The notes under the pieces are model-generated. The model saw nothing but the letters and a program-made list of their open reading frames with translations, was not told where the DNA came from and searched no databases. This document shows, piece by piece, positions 34,321 through 41,605 of a stretch of DNA of 64,000 bases (positions are counted from its first letter, which is position 1; each line of letters opens with the position of its first letter). The translations under genes were made by a program, and so were the position numbers. Source of the stretch: Brevibacterium limosum (GTDB taxonomy: Bacteria > Actinomycetota > Actinomycetes > Actinomycetales > Brevibacteriaceae); assembly GCF_011617705.1 (NCBI RefSeq), contig NZ_CP050154.1, positions 2,666,001-2,730,000 of the forward strand, written 5' to 3'.

Positions 34321-35147
34321 CATCGGTTGACTACTCGCAGACCGCGGCAAGCGACGAGACCGCTGCCTCAGAAGCACCCCTGCTCTCACTCGATTCCGTG
34401 TCATGCGAATACAAACTCGATGGCGGGGGACGCTTCCGCGCCGTCGACGGAGTCTCGTTGCAGCTCGGCCGTTCTGAAGTGCTCGGGCTCGTCGGAGAAT
34501 CCGGCTGCGGCAAATCCACGTTGGCCAAACTCATCTGCGGCCTGGAGAAACCAGCCGGTGGACAGATCTCCTTCTACGGCAACTCCGTGAAAGCGCTGGG
34601 GTTGAAGAAGCGTGCGAAGAGCCTGCTGGGAATCCAGATGGTCTTCCAGAATCCCTACGCCTCGCTCAATCCACGTCGACGCATCCGCGACCAGCTCGAA
34701 GACGCGCTGGCCCTGGATCCGTCTGGACGCTGGAGTGTCGAGTCACTCCTCGACGCAGTCGACCTTCCAGCCAACGCATCAGGACGCTACTCGCATTCGT
34801 TCTCCGGGGGTCAGCGTCAGCGCATCGCGATCGCTCGTGCTTTGGCGGCGGGTCCGAAAGTGCTCATCGGCGATGAGCCGATCGCCTCTCTTGATGCATT
34901 CCTGCAGGCCCGAATCGCACGCATGATGCGCGACCTGGCCATCAGTTCCGGGGCGTCGATGATCTTCATCAGCCATGACCTCTCGGTGGTCCGTGACATC
35001 GCCGACCGTGTGGCAGTGATGGAGGCAGGCAGGATCGTCGAGGTCGGTTCGACGGAACAGATCTGGAACGATCCACACCATCCCTATACAAAGAAGCTCC
35101 TCGCTGCCATCCCGCAGGTCGACGGCAAGGGGATCATACCTGGTTAG
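34317..35147 (+). CDS. Peptide ABC transporter ATPase (DppF type, short form)
   Basis: A 276-residue ATPase. Walker A GESGCGKST is near residue 60, the Q-loop is IQMVFQNPYASLNPRR, the signature is FSGGQRQRIAIARAL, and Walker B is VLIGDEPIASLD. HDLSVVRDIADR is present. The C terminus HHPYTKKLLAAIPQ is typical of DppF. It heterodimerises with the preceding ATPase to drive the importer. It lies 23 bases before the isoaspartyl dipeptidase start. Confidence 0.88.
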   Translation: MTSVDYSQTAASDETAASEAPLLSLDSVSCEYKLDGGGRFRAVDGVSLQLGRSEVLGLVGESGCGKSTLAKLICGLEKPAGGQISFYGNSVKALGLKKRAKSLLGIQMVFQNPYASLNPRRRIRDQLEDALALDPSGRWSVESLLDAVDLPANASGRYSHSFSGGQRQRIAIARALAAGPKVLIGDEPIASLDAFLQARIARMMRDLAISSGASMIFISHDLSVVRDIADRVAVMEAGRIVEVGSTEQIWNDPHHPYTKKLLAAIPQVDGKGIIPG

Positions 35148-35170
35148 CCGCGGCAAGGAGAGGACATGAC

Positions 35171-36313
35171 ATGGTGGCATTGTTGCAAGGGGCCGAAGTC
35201 TTCGCCCCGGAACGACTCGGACGGCAGGACATCCTCATCGAGGGGCAGCAGATCACTTTCATCGGTGACGTTCCCGTCGAAGCAGTGACCGACCTGCCTC
35301 ATGCCACTGTCATCGATGCCCGCGGTCTGACCGCCACACCGGGATTCGTCGACCCGCACGTCCACATCGCCGGTGGCGGCGGTGAAGGCGGGTACGCCAA
35401 CCGCACCCCGGAGATCCTCGTCAGCGACATCGTCAGCGCCGGGGTGACCACGGTGGTCGGTTGCTTGGGAACCGACGGGGTGACTCGCAGCCATGCGGAT
35501 CTCCTCGCCAAGGCCCGAGGGCTCGAGGGCGACGGAATCTCCACGTATATCTACACAGGCAGCTACCAGGTCCCGGCACGAACGCTGACCGGCACCGTCG
35601 TCGACGATGTTGTCCTCATCGACAAGGTCATCGGCGTCGGCGAGGTTGCGATCTCGGATCGGCGTTCTTTCCAGCCCACCGTAGAAGCATTGGCCGAACT
35701 CGTCAGCCACAGCCACGTCGGTGGGCTGCTGAGCGGCAAAGCGGGCGTCACCCACTTCCACGTCGGACCGTACGCGTCGCGGCTGACCCCGCTGCACCGG
35801 CTGCTCGACGAGTACCCGATCGCCCCGCGGGCCGTCTATGCCACTCACGTCACCAGGAGTCCTGAGCTACTGGCCGATGCGGTGAACCTCGCGGCCAAGG
35901 GCGCCACCGTCGACATGACCGCGGGTTCGACGACCGCAGAGTCGGTCAGAGACTACATCGAACTCGGCGGCGACCTCACCCGCCTCACTCTGTCGTCGGA
36001 CGCCAACGGCAGTCTGCCCGAATTCGACGCAGACGGAAGGCTGCTCGGCCTGGATGTAGCCAAACAGACCACACTCTACGAACAGGTGTGGGAGTGTGCC
36101 GAATTGCCCGGTATGGATCTGTCTCAGGCCCTCGCCCTCGTCACCTCCAATACGGCAGATGCTCTCGCGCTCGGGCACAAGGGCCGCATCCGCAGCGGGT
36201 GCGACGCCGACGTCCTCCTCACCGATGACCAACACAGCATTCAGCTCGCATTTGCCCGGGGACGCGAGATCGTCCGCGACGGCGAACCCCAGATCCGAGG
36301 GACCTTCGAATGA
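35171..36313 (+). CDS. iadA: Isoaspartyl (beta-aspartyl) dipeptidase, M38 amidohydrolase
   Basis: A 380-residue cytoplasmic amidohydrolase that cleaves beta-aspartyl dipeptides. DPHVHIAGGGGEGG supplies His63 and His65; His197 (HFHVG), His226 (ATHVTR) and Asp277 (SSDANGS) complete the binuclear metal site. The carboxylated lysine of E. coli IadA (GVK) aligns with Glu158 in VIGVGEVAISDRRS, an unusual replacement. The start is ATG 35171 with AAGGAG upstream. It shares a transcript with a peptide importer and overlaps the NhaC gene by ATGA, so uptake, hydrolysis and ion exchange look co-regulated. Confidence 0.9.
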   Translation: MVALLQGAEVFAPERLGRQDILIEGQQITFIGDVPVEAVTDLPHATVIDARGLTATPGFVDPHVHIAGGGGEGGYANRTPEILVSDIVSAGVTTVVGCLGTDGVTRSHADLLAKARGLEGDGISTYIYTGSYQVPARTLTGTVVDDVVLIDKVIGVGEVAISDRRSFQPTVEALAELVSHSHVGGLLSGKAGVTHFHVGPYASRLTPLHRLLDEYPIAPRAVYATHVTRSPELLADAVNLAAKGATVDMTAGSTTAESVRDYIELGGDLTRLTLSSDANGSLPEFDADGRLLGLDVAKQTTLYEQVWECAELPGMDLSQALALVTSNTADALALGHKGRIRSGCDADVLLTDDQHSIQLAFARGREIVRDGEPQIRGTFE

Positions 36314-37752
36314 GCCACGAACCCGGCACCACGACCCACACTGCCGACGTCGAGGAAAAGCGCCCGTCGCTGGGATGGTCTCTGGTTCCCCTGGCCGCGA
36401 TGCTCGTGCTGCTGGCCGTGGGCTACGGCGTCCTCGGCCTCGCCCCGGAGCCGTTGTTGATCCTGTCTGCGATCATCGCCGGCGTGGTGGCTCTGCGCAT
36501 GAGGCTGACCTGGGAGGATATGCTGCTGGGGATCAGAGAGAAGCTCGATACGGCGATGCCGGCTCTGCTTGTGCTCATCTCCATCGGCATCCTCATCGGC
36601 ACGTGGATGATCGCCGGAACCATTCCGATGATGATCTACTACGGTCTCGGCCTCATCAGCGCGAAGTTCATCGTCCTCATCGCCTTCGTCATCTCAGCGA
36701 TCGTCTCGGTCATCACGGGAACGTCCTGGGGTTCGGCCGGAACAGTGGGCGTGGCCCTCATGGGCATCGCCACGGGCCTCGACGCCCCGCTGGCAGCGAC
36801 AGCAGGAGCGATTGTCGCGGGCGCGTACTTCGGCGACAAGCTCTCTCCGCTGTCGGATACGACGAATTTAGCTCCGATAGCTGCGGGAACCACACTGTGG
36901 GAGCACATTCGCCACATGCTCTACACCACGGTCCCGGCCACAGCCGTGGCGCTGGCGCTCTACCTGTTCGTCGGCATCAATCAGCACTCGGGCGGCACCG
37001 ATTCGGACCAGATCAGCGCCGTCACAGGGACCTTGGAGGGTCTGTTCTCCTTCAACGTCCTCCTGCTTCTGCCGATGGTCATCGTCCTCGCCGGTGCCGT
37101 GCTCAAACTGCCGACGCTGCCGACGATCATCGGATCGTCACTGGTGGCCGGGATCCTTGCGGCGATCTTCCAGAAGGCCAGCGTCGAATCGATCTTCGCC
37201 TCGACGGTCGATGGATTCACCCCGGACATGCTCGAAGTCGGGCCCTCGACGCTCGAGAGTCTGGACCCCGATGTCGTCGAGTTGGTGTCGCAGGGCGGGA
37301 TGGCGTCGATGACCGGTGTCATTCTCATCGCGTTCAGCGCCTTCGCGTTCGCTGGGATAATGTCGAAGTCCGGAGCCCTCGAAACCATCATCCGCTCGCT
37401 GCTGAAGTTCGTGAAGCGCACGGGAGACCTGGTGCTCTCAACTGTTCTGTCATGCGTCACGATGGCCGTCGTGACCGGCAACTCCTATCTTTCGATCATC
37501 GTGCCGGGCGAACTGTTCAAGAAGGCCTACGCCGACCGCGGTCTGGATGCCAAGAACCTCTCGCGCACGCTCGAGGACTCCGGCACCGTTGTCGTCCCAC
37601 TCATTCCGTGGTCCTCAGCGGGCGTCTACATGGCAGGCGTCCTTGGAGTCTCCGTCCTCGACTATGCGCCGTGGGCGGTGTTCTGCTACGTCGGCTTCAC
37701 GTTCGCCATCATTCTCGGCTACACCGGTTTCGGCATCGCCGAACGTCGCTGA
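36310..37752 (+). CDS. NhaC-family Na+/H+ (or metabolite) antiporter
   Basis: A 480-residue membrane protein of the NhaC family. It has about 10-12 helices, ITGTSWGSAGTVGVALMGIA and the metal/sodium-motif GDKLSPLSDTTNLAP. The start ATG 36310 overlaps the dipeptidase stop. Family members exchange Na+ for H+, or malate for lactate. In this operon it could export an amino acid product of peptide hydrolysis or restore sodium balance; the direct evidence decides neither. It is the last gene of the block bounded by 42-bp repeats. Confidence 0.85.
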   Translation: MSHEPGTTTHTADVEEKRPSLGWSLVPLAAMLVLLAVGYGVLGLAPEPLLILSAIIAGVVALRMRLTWEDMLLGIREKLDTAMPALLVLISIGILIGTWMIAGTIPMMIYYGLGLISAKFIVLIAFVISAIVSVITGTSWGSAGTVGVALMGIATGLDAPLAATAGAIVAGAYFGDKLSPLSDTTNLAPIAAGTTLWEHIRHMLYTTVPATAVALALYLFVGINQHSGGTDSDQISAVTGTLEGLFSFNVLLLLPMVIVLAGAVLKLPTLPTIIGSSLVAGILAAIFQKASVESIFASTVDGFTPDMLEVGPSTLESLDPDVVELVSQGGMASMTGVILIAFSAFAFAGIMSKSGALETIIRSLLKFVKRTGDLVLSTVLSCVTMAVVTGNSYLSIIVPGELFKKAYADRGLDAKNLSRTLEDSGTVVVPLIPWSSAGVYMAGVLGVSVLDYAPWAVFCYVGFTFAIILGYTGFGIAERR

Positions 37753-37796
37753 GACAACTGATCTGATGATTTTTCCTCGACGCTTCCGGGCCACTT

Positions 37797-37838
37797 TCAG
37801 CTTCGGCTGATGCGCGCAGACTTCCGGTGTGCGTACTC
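37797..37838 (+). repeat. 42-bp direct repeat, copy B (3' end of the araC-type gene)
   Basis: This is the second copy of the 42-base segment at 29694-29735, with a single difference at 37818. Here it is the last part of the araC-type reading frame (minus strand, ...EYAHRKSARISRS and stop). Sequence similarity stops abruptly at both edges. Both copies have the same orientation and lie exactly at the borders of the peptide/isoaspartyl block. Confidence 0.88.
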
Positions 37839-38708
37839 GGCTGGGCTGTATCCGGTGACGCGAACGAAATCTGTGCTGAAGTGCGATTGGTCGAACCACC
37901 CGAAATGAGCACCGAGATCGGCCAGAGTCCCGCCCCAGCCGCGGTCGATCGCTCCGACCGCATCAATGACACGTGCCCTGGCCAAGATCTTCTTCACTCC
38001 GACCCCGCAGAAGCTGCTGAACATCCGCTGCAGAGTGCGCTCACTGATTTCTGCTCTCTCCGCGAGGATCTTCAGACTCACGACTTCGGGGTCGTCGAGA
38101 ATGCCGAAAACGCGCTTCAATCGTTCGTATCCCGGGGTCATCTGCGGCCTCCAGGACAGCAGCCAGCTCTCGACCGACGAAGCCAGCTCGCCGAATTCCG
38201 GTGCCCCGTCCCTCTGCGACTGCGAAAACATGTCCGCCAACCCGAGGTCGGCCTCCAACCTCGGAAACCACTGCTCGGCAGATACTGTCGAATCGCGGAT
38301 GCTCACCGGCTTCTGGTCGGAAAAGGCCAGTGTCGCGCCCGGGTGAAAGTTCACCCCGAAGACTCCGCCACGACCGAAGATTCCCACATCGAATCGCCGT
38401 TGGGTGACCGGACCGGTCACCCAGGCTCCGGGACCGTCAACGTGTGCCCGCCGGCTGTTGCCGAACTCGAAGGTCAGATTGATGGTCGGTTCGGAGACTG
38501 TCGCCGTCTGGTAGCTCTCACCGTCCGGCAGGTCCCATTCGACGGCCCAATAGCGTTTGACGAAGGGACGCAGGCGCTCAGCGACGACACGAACGGACGA
38601 ATACTGCGCGTGTTCGAGCATTTCGTCCGGCTTGAGAACCCGACCATAGAAATGCTGCGGCGTCTCTTCAGTCTGTGACGCATTTTTCCTAGTGACGTCA
38701 TCGTCCAT
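37797..38708 (-). CDS. AraC-family regulator with N-terminal DUF6597-like domain
   Basis: A 303-residue protein. The N domain (residues 30-160) has FVKRYWAVEWDLP and FGVNFHPGATLAF, characteristic of the DUF6597 sensing domain. The C-terminal AraC double helix-turn-helix covers about 210-300 (LKILAERAEISERTLQRMFSS in part; GWFDQSHFSTDFVRVTGYSPAEY in part). The start ATG 38708 is only 9 bases from the divergent VOC gene start. Its stop region is the 42-bp repeat. The likely target is the VOC gene; the inducer is unknown. Confidence 0.85.
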   Translation of the reverse strand: MDDDVTRKNASQTEETPQHFYGRVLKPDEMLEHAQYSSVRVVAERLRPFVKRYWAVEWDLPDGESYQTATVSEPTINLTFEFGNSRRAHVDGPGAWVTGPVTQRRFDVGIFGRGGVFGVNFHPGATLAFSDQKPVSIRDSTVSAEQWFPRLEADLGLADMFSQSQRDGAPEFGELASSVESWLLSWRPQMTPGYERLKRVFGILDDPEVVSLKILAERAEISERTLQRMFSSFCGVGVKKILARARVIDAVGAIDRGWGGTLADLGAHFGWFDQSHFSTDFVRVTGYSPAEYAHRKSARISRS

Positions 38709-38736
38709 GGAACAAGAATGTCAGACATGACTGACA
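38693..38736. promoter_or_regulatory. Palindromes TGACGTCA and TGTCAG-N6-CTGACA at divergent starts
   Basis: TGACGTCA at 38693-38700 is an 8-base perfect palindrome inside the first codons of the araC-type gene. TGTCAG-N6-CTGACA at 38719-38736 is a perfect 6-6-6 inverted repeat over the VOC start. With start codons 9 bases apart, the promoters must overlap the opposite coding regions or the mRNAs must be leaderless. Confidence 0.45.
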
Positions 38737-39149
38737 CACAGAAGACCGACACCGTCCCGAGCACCGCCGGCACCACCAGCGCAAAGCCCGTCGCCACACT
38801 CGCGATGGTCACACTCGATGCCCCGAACGCTGCCGAGCTCGGCGAGTTCTACTCCTCCGTCCTCGGCTGGCCCATCGCCTACTCGGACGAGAACTATGCG
38901 ATGCTCTCCGGCCCCAGTCACGCTCTGGGCATCGGAACGACCCCCGACTTTCAGCGCCCGAGCTGGCCCGACGACGGGCACAAGCAGTTCCACCTCGACC
39001 TCGCCGCCGATGATGTCCAGGCCGCGGCCGATCGCTGCGTCGAACTCGGAGCCACCCGCGCGGACCCGCAGCCAGGAGACACCTGGATCGTGCTCATCGA
39101 TCCTGCCGGTCACCCGTTCTGCATCACGGACGCGAAGAACTGGGGCTGA
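38718..39149 (+). CDS. VOC-superfamily (glyoxalase/bleomycin-resistance-like) protein
   Basis: A 143-residue protein with one complete VOC fold in the C-terminal 120 residues: VTLDAPNAAELGEFYSSVLGWPI in part, KQFHLDLAADDV and FCITDAKNW. The first 25 residues are a Thr/Ser-rich tail. The start ATG 38718 is chosen, but ATG 38727 is also in frame. The candidate metal ligands sit in HLDLA and the C-terminal PAGHPFC. The function is open: detoxification, epimerisation or antibiotic binding. It is divergent from the AraC-type regulator and overlaps the convergent gene by 26 bases at its 3' end. Confidence 0.8.
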   Translation: MSDMTDTQKTDTVPSTAGTTSAKPVATLAMVTLDAPNAAELGEFYSSVLGWPIAYSDENYAMLSGPSHALGIGTTPDFQRPSWPDDGHKQFHLDLAADDVQAAADRCVELGATRADPQPGDTWIVLIDPAGHPFCITDAKNWG

Positions 39150-39732
39150 GCTTTTCCACTCGAACGATGTAGTGGGAGGCATCGAGTCCGTCGACGAGGA
39201 TCGTCGCCGCATATTTCTCGTTCCCACCGGTGACGAGCCAGTTGGGTTTGAGGACCTTGCGCGCTCCTCGATCGTCTGCCCCTGAGATGTCGATGCCCAT
39301 GCCGAGTTTGACTGTTTTGAGCACCTTCGTGCGTGCGAGTGCCTGAGCGGTCCTCTCGGCTTCCGACCCGCTCGGAGCTTGCCGCTGTTCGCTGCGTGCG
39401 CCGATGATGTCGGCCCACTCCTGCCGCGCAGCGGCCTCGCCATCAGGTATGAAGTCAGCGATCATGCCGCGGCCGGACACCGCATTGACGAGGATGTCCA
39501 TGCGCTGACCCGGACCGACCGCACGTCGCCGCAGCAGCCCGCGGGTTCGCACCGTGAGCGGTACCCACCAGAACGGGTGGAAGACCGCTCTGACCTCGGC
39601 GGTCGCGCCGGGGATCTTCCGCTGGAAGGCGGCGAGCGCCTCGGCGGAGGTGATGTGCGGATTCATCCGCACCGGCAGCTGAATCTGCGAGGCGGTGGAC
39701 GTCTGCGAACCGGTTCCGATATCGGCGCTCAT
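39124..39732 (-). CDS. Hypothetical protein downstream of the SSS symporter
   Basis: A 202-residue protein not recognised. It starts one base after the symporter stop (ATG 39732, with AAGGACGC inside the symporter end), so it is almost certainly cotranslated. Notable parts are VRAVFHPFWWVPLTVRTRGLL, cited as FHPFWWVPLTVRTRG, and KPNWLVTGGNEKYAATILVDGLDASHYIV in part (WLVTGGNEKYAATI). No signal peptide or strong membrane helix is seen. The last 26 bases overlap the convergent VOC gene. No function is proposed. Confidence 0.6.
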   Translation of the reverse strand: MSADIGTGSQTSTASQIQLPVRMNPHITSAEALAAFQRKIPGATAEVRAVFHPFWWVPLTVRTRGLLRRRAVGPGQRMDILVNAVSGRGMIADFIPDGEAAARQEWADIIGARSEQRQAPSGSEAERTAQALARTKVLKTVKLGMGIDISGADDRGARKVLKPNWLVTGGNEKYAATILVDGLDASHYIVRVEKLSPSSSRP

Positions 39733-39733
39733 C

Positions 39734-41272
39734 TCATGCGTCCTTCGGCACCTGCCCGGCCAGAGAATCATTCTGCCCGGTGAGCATGGAAGCTGGGATC
39801 GCGCCGATCTTGTCGGTCTCCTTCAGCGCCTCCACCACGTGGGCAGGCACCGGGTGCGAACGCTGGGTGGCCAGGGAGACGAGGATGAGCGCAAGCGTCG
39901 AACACACGATGCCCACACCCATCGGGTCGACGCCGGTGACGTCGACGAGTCCGGTCAGCTGCCACACGACGGATGACACGGTCCCGGCGATCATCGACCA
40001 GATGGCTCCGGGCACGTTCGCTTTCTTCCACCAGGCGGCGGCGATGTAGACGGGCACGAATGCGGCGCCGAGCACGGTCGTGGAGAAGATGACCACCTCG
40101 GCGACGGCCGGCGGATCGTTGACGGCGACGACGTAGCCGATGACGGCGAGGATGAGGACAGTGAATCGCGAGACCCATACCGACTGCTGATCGGACATGT
40201 CCTTCTTGATGAAGCGCTGGAACAGGTCCTGGCTGGCGATCGTGCCCGACTGCAGCAGCAGTGCGTCGGCGGTGGACATGATCGCGGCCATGATGCCGGC
40301 CATGACGATGCCGACCGCGAAGTTCGGCAGCACGGTGTCGGCGACCTGGAAGACCGCGAGCTCCGGGTTGTCGAGGTTGGGCAGAAGAATGAGCGCCATG
40401 ATGCCGACGATATAGGGCGCCGGGATGAACAGCAGGTTGAAGCCGGTGGCGTACATGCTCGCCGTGCGGGCGACCGAGGGCCGCTTCATGGCCATGTGAC
40501 TGACGTTGACGTGCGGCCACCCCATGTAGCCGATCGAGAAGACGAGGACGGCGCCGATGATGACGCCCCACTGCACGGATTCGATTCCGTCCGGGCCCCA
40601 CATGGTCAGCAGGTTCGGGTTGATCTGCCCGACCGCTTCATTGCCCGCGGTCCACCCGCCGACGGCCTGAAGCGTGCCGATGAGGATCCACACCATGCCG
40701 ATGAGCATGATGATCGCCTGCACGAAGTCCGTGTATGCGACGGCCAGGTAGCCGCCGAGGAACGTGTAGAAGACGATGACTCCCACGGCGATGAGCAGTG
40801 CCCAGGCATAGGGGATGCCGGTGACCATCTCGAGGCCGCGACCGCCGGCGATGAATTGGCTCATGACGTAGAAGAAGATGCAGAAGACCGCTACGGGAGC
40901 CGCGATTGCGCGGATCCATTTCGACGGGTAGCGGTGTTCGAGGTACTCGATCGAGGTCAGGGAGCCGAGGATCTGGGAGAGCTTGCGCATCCGCCGGCCG
41001 AGGATGGAGAGGTTGAGCACGCCGCCGCCGATGTCGCCCATCGCGTACCACAGCGAGAAATACCCCTTCGTGTACGCCAGCGAACCCGCGCCGAGGAACA
41101 TGTAGCCCGACATCGACGAGGACTGCAGACGCAGAGCGGTGACCGCCGGTCCCAGGCTGCGACCGCCGAGCAGATACCCTTCGCTGCCCTTCGATCCGAC
41201 CTTGAGCGTCCACACGCCGATGCCGGCCATCGCGACGAAGTAGATGACGAGGAACCAGGTTTCGAGATTCAT
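39734..41272 (-). CDS. Sodium:solute symporter (SSS family, MctC/PutP-like)
   Basis: A 512-residue, about 13-helix symporter. The SSS hallmark is YLLGGRSLGPAVTALRLQSSSMSGYMFLG in part (GGRSLGPAVTALRLQS), and PHVNVSHMAMK and STADALLLQSG correspond to the sodium-site helices. The start ATG 41272 with GGGGAG upstream overlaps a small membrane-protein gene by ATGA. A perfect CRP/GlxR-type palindrome lies upstream of that small gene. Substrates in this group include proline, pantothenate, acetate, pyruvate and propionate; the cargo is unassigned. Confidence 0.86.
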   Translation of the reverse strand: MNLETWFLVIYFVAMAGIGVWTLKVGSKGSEGYLLGGRSLGPAVTALRLQSSSMSGYMFLGAGSLAYTKGYFSLWYAMGDIGGGVLNLSILGRRMRKLSQILGSLTSIEYLEHRYPSKWIRAIAAPVAVFCIFFYVMSQFIAGGRGLEMVTGIPYAWALLIAVGVIVFYTFLGGYLAVAYTDFVQAIIMLIGMVWILIGTLQAVGGWTAGNEAVGQINPNLLTMWGPDGIESVQWGVIIGAVLVFSIGYMGWPHVNVSHMAMKRPSVARTASMYATGFNLLFIPAPYIVGIMALILLPNLDNPELAVFQVADTVLPNFAVGIVMAGIMAAIMSTADALLLQSGTIASQDLFQRFIKKDMSDQQSVWVSRFTVLILAVIGYVVAVNDPPAVAEVVIFSTTVLGAAFVPVYIAAAWWKKANVPGAIWSMIAGTVSSVVWQLTGLVDVTGVDPMGVGIVCSTLALILVSLATQRSHPVPAHVVEALKETDKIGAIPASMLTGQNDSLAGQVPKDA

Positions 41273-41493
41273 GCCACTCCCCCGTTCCCCTTCGCCGAGG
41301 CGGTCCCGCCGTTGGTCGCGGATCCGCCGTTGCCGGATGCCCGAGATTTGGCCAGGGCTTCGTCCTCGACCACGTCCTCGGCTTTCCATCCCCGGGAGAG
41401 AAAGACGAATACGAGGGTGTAGATCACCCAGATGGCGGGGATTCCGAAGATGATGACGACCGTCGCCGTCGGCAGACCGAACACGTTGACCAC
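41269..41493 (-). CDS. Small membrane protein, probable accessory subunit of the SSS symporter
   Basis: A 74-residue protein with one strong membrane helix (TVVIIFGIPAIWVIYTLVFVFL, cited as VVIIFGIPAIWVIYTLVF), then a charged, Gly/Ala-rich tail. It precedes and overlaps the symporter start (ATGA), the arrangement of the small partner of many bacterial SSS transporters. The start is GTG 41493 or, with a better-spaced GAGG, GTG 41484. The subunit idea is inferred from position only. Confidence 0.6.
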   Translation of the reverse strand: MVNVFGLPTATVVIIFGIPAIWVIYTLVFVFLSRGWKAEDVVEDEALAKSRASGNGGSATNGGTASAKGNGGVA

Positions 41494-41521
41494 CTCGTTG
41501 TGTCGCAGAGAATCAAGAAGC

Positions 41522-41537
41522 TGTGAGTGTGTTCACA
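41522..41537. promoter_or_regulatory. Perfect CRP/GlxR-type palindrome upstream of the SSS operon
   Basis: TGTGAGTGTGTTCACA is a perfect TGTGA-N6-TCACA, and the symmetry extends one base on each side to CTGTGA...TCACAG (41521-41538). It lies about 30 bases upstream of the small membrane-protein start. Downstream of the sulfite-oxidase-like stop (41606) there is no other target, so cAMP-dependent control of the symporter operon is the natural reading. Confidence 0.72.
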
Positions 41538-41605
41538 GTATGGCCTGAAACCGGTCACACCGAGGCGTCGAGACCGAAAGGTGAGAATCGGCGGGTCGGG
41601 CCCGG

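Noticed and set aside
36096..37766. A 556-codon + strand frame overlapping the NhaC gene
   Set aside because: It is a frame-shifted shadow of the antiporter with Arg/His-rich nonsense composition.
29694..37838. Integrative element or prophage between the 42-bp repeats
   Set aside because: No integrase, excisionase, relaxase, transposase or phage gene is inside; only transport and peptidase genes. It is kept as an insertion block of unknown mechanism.
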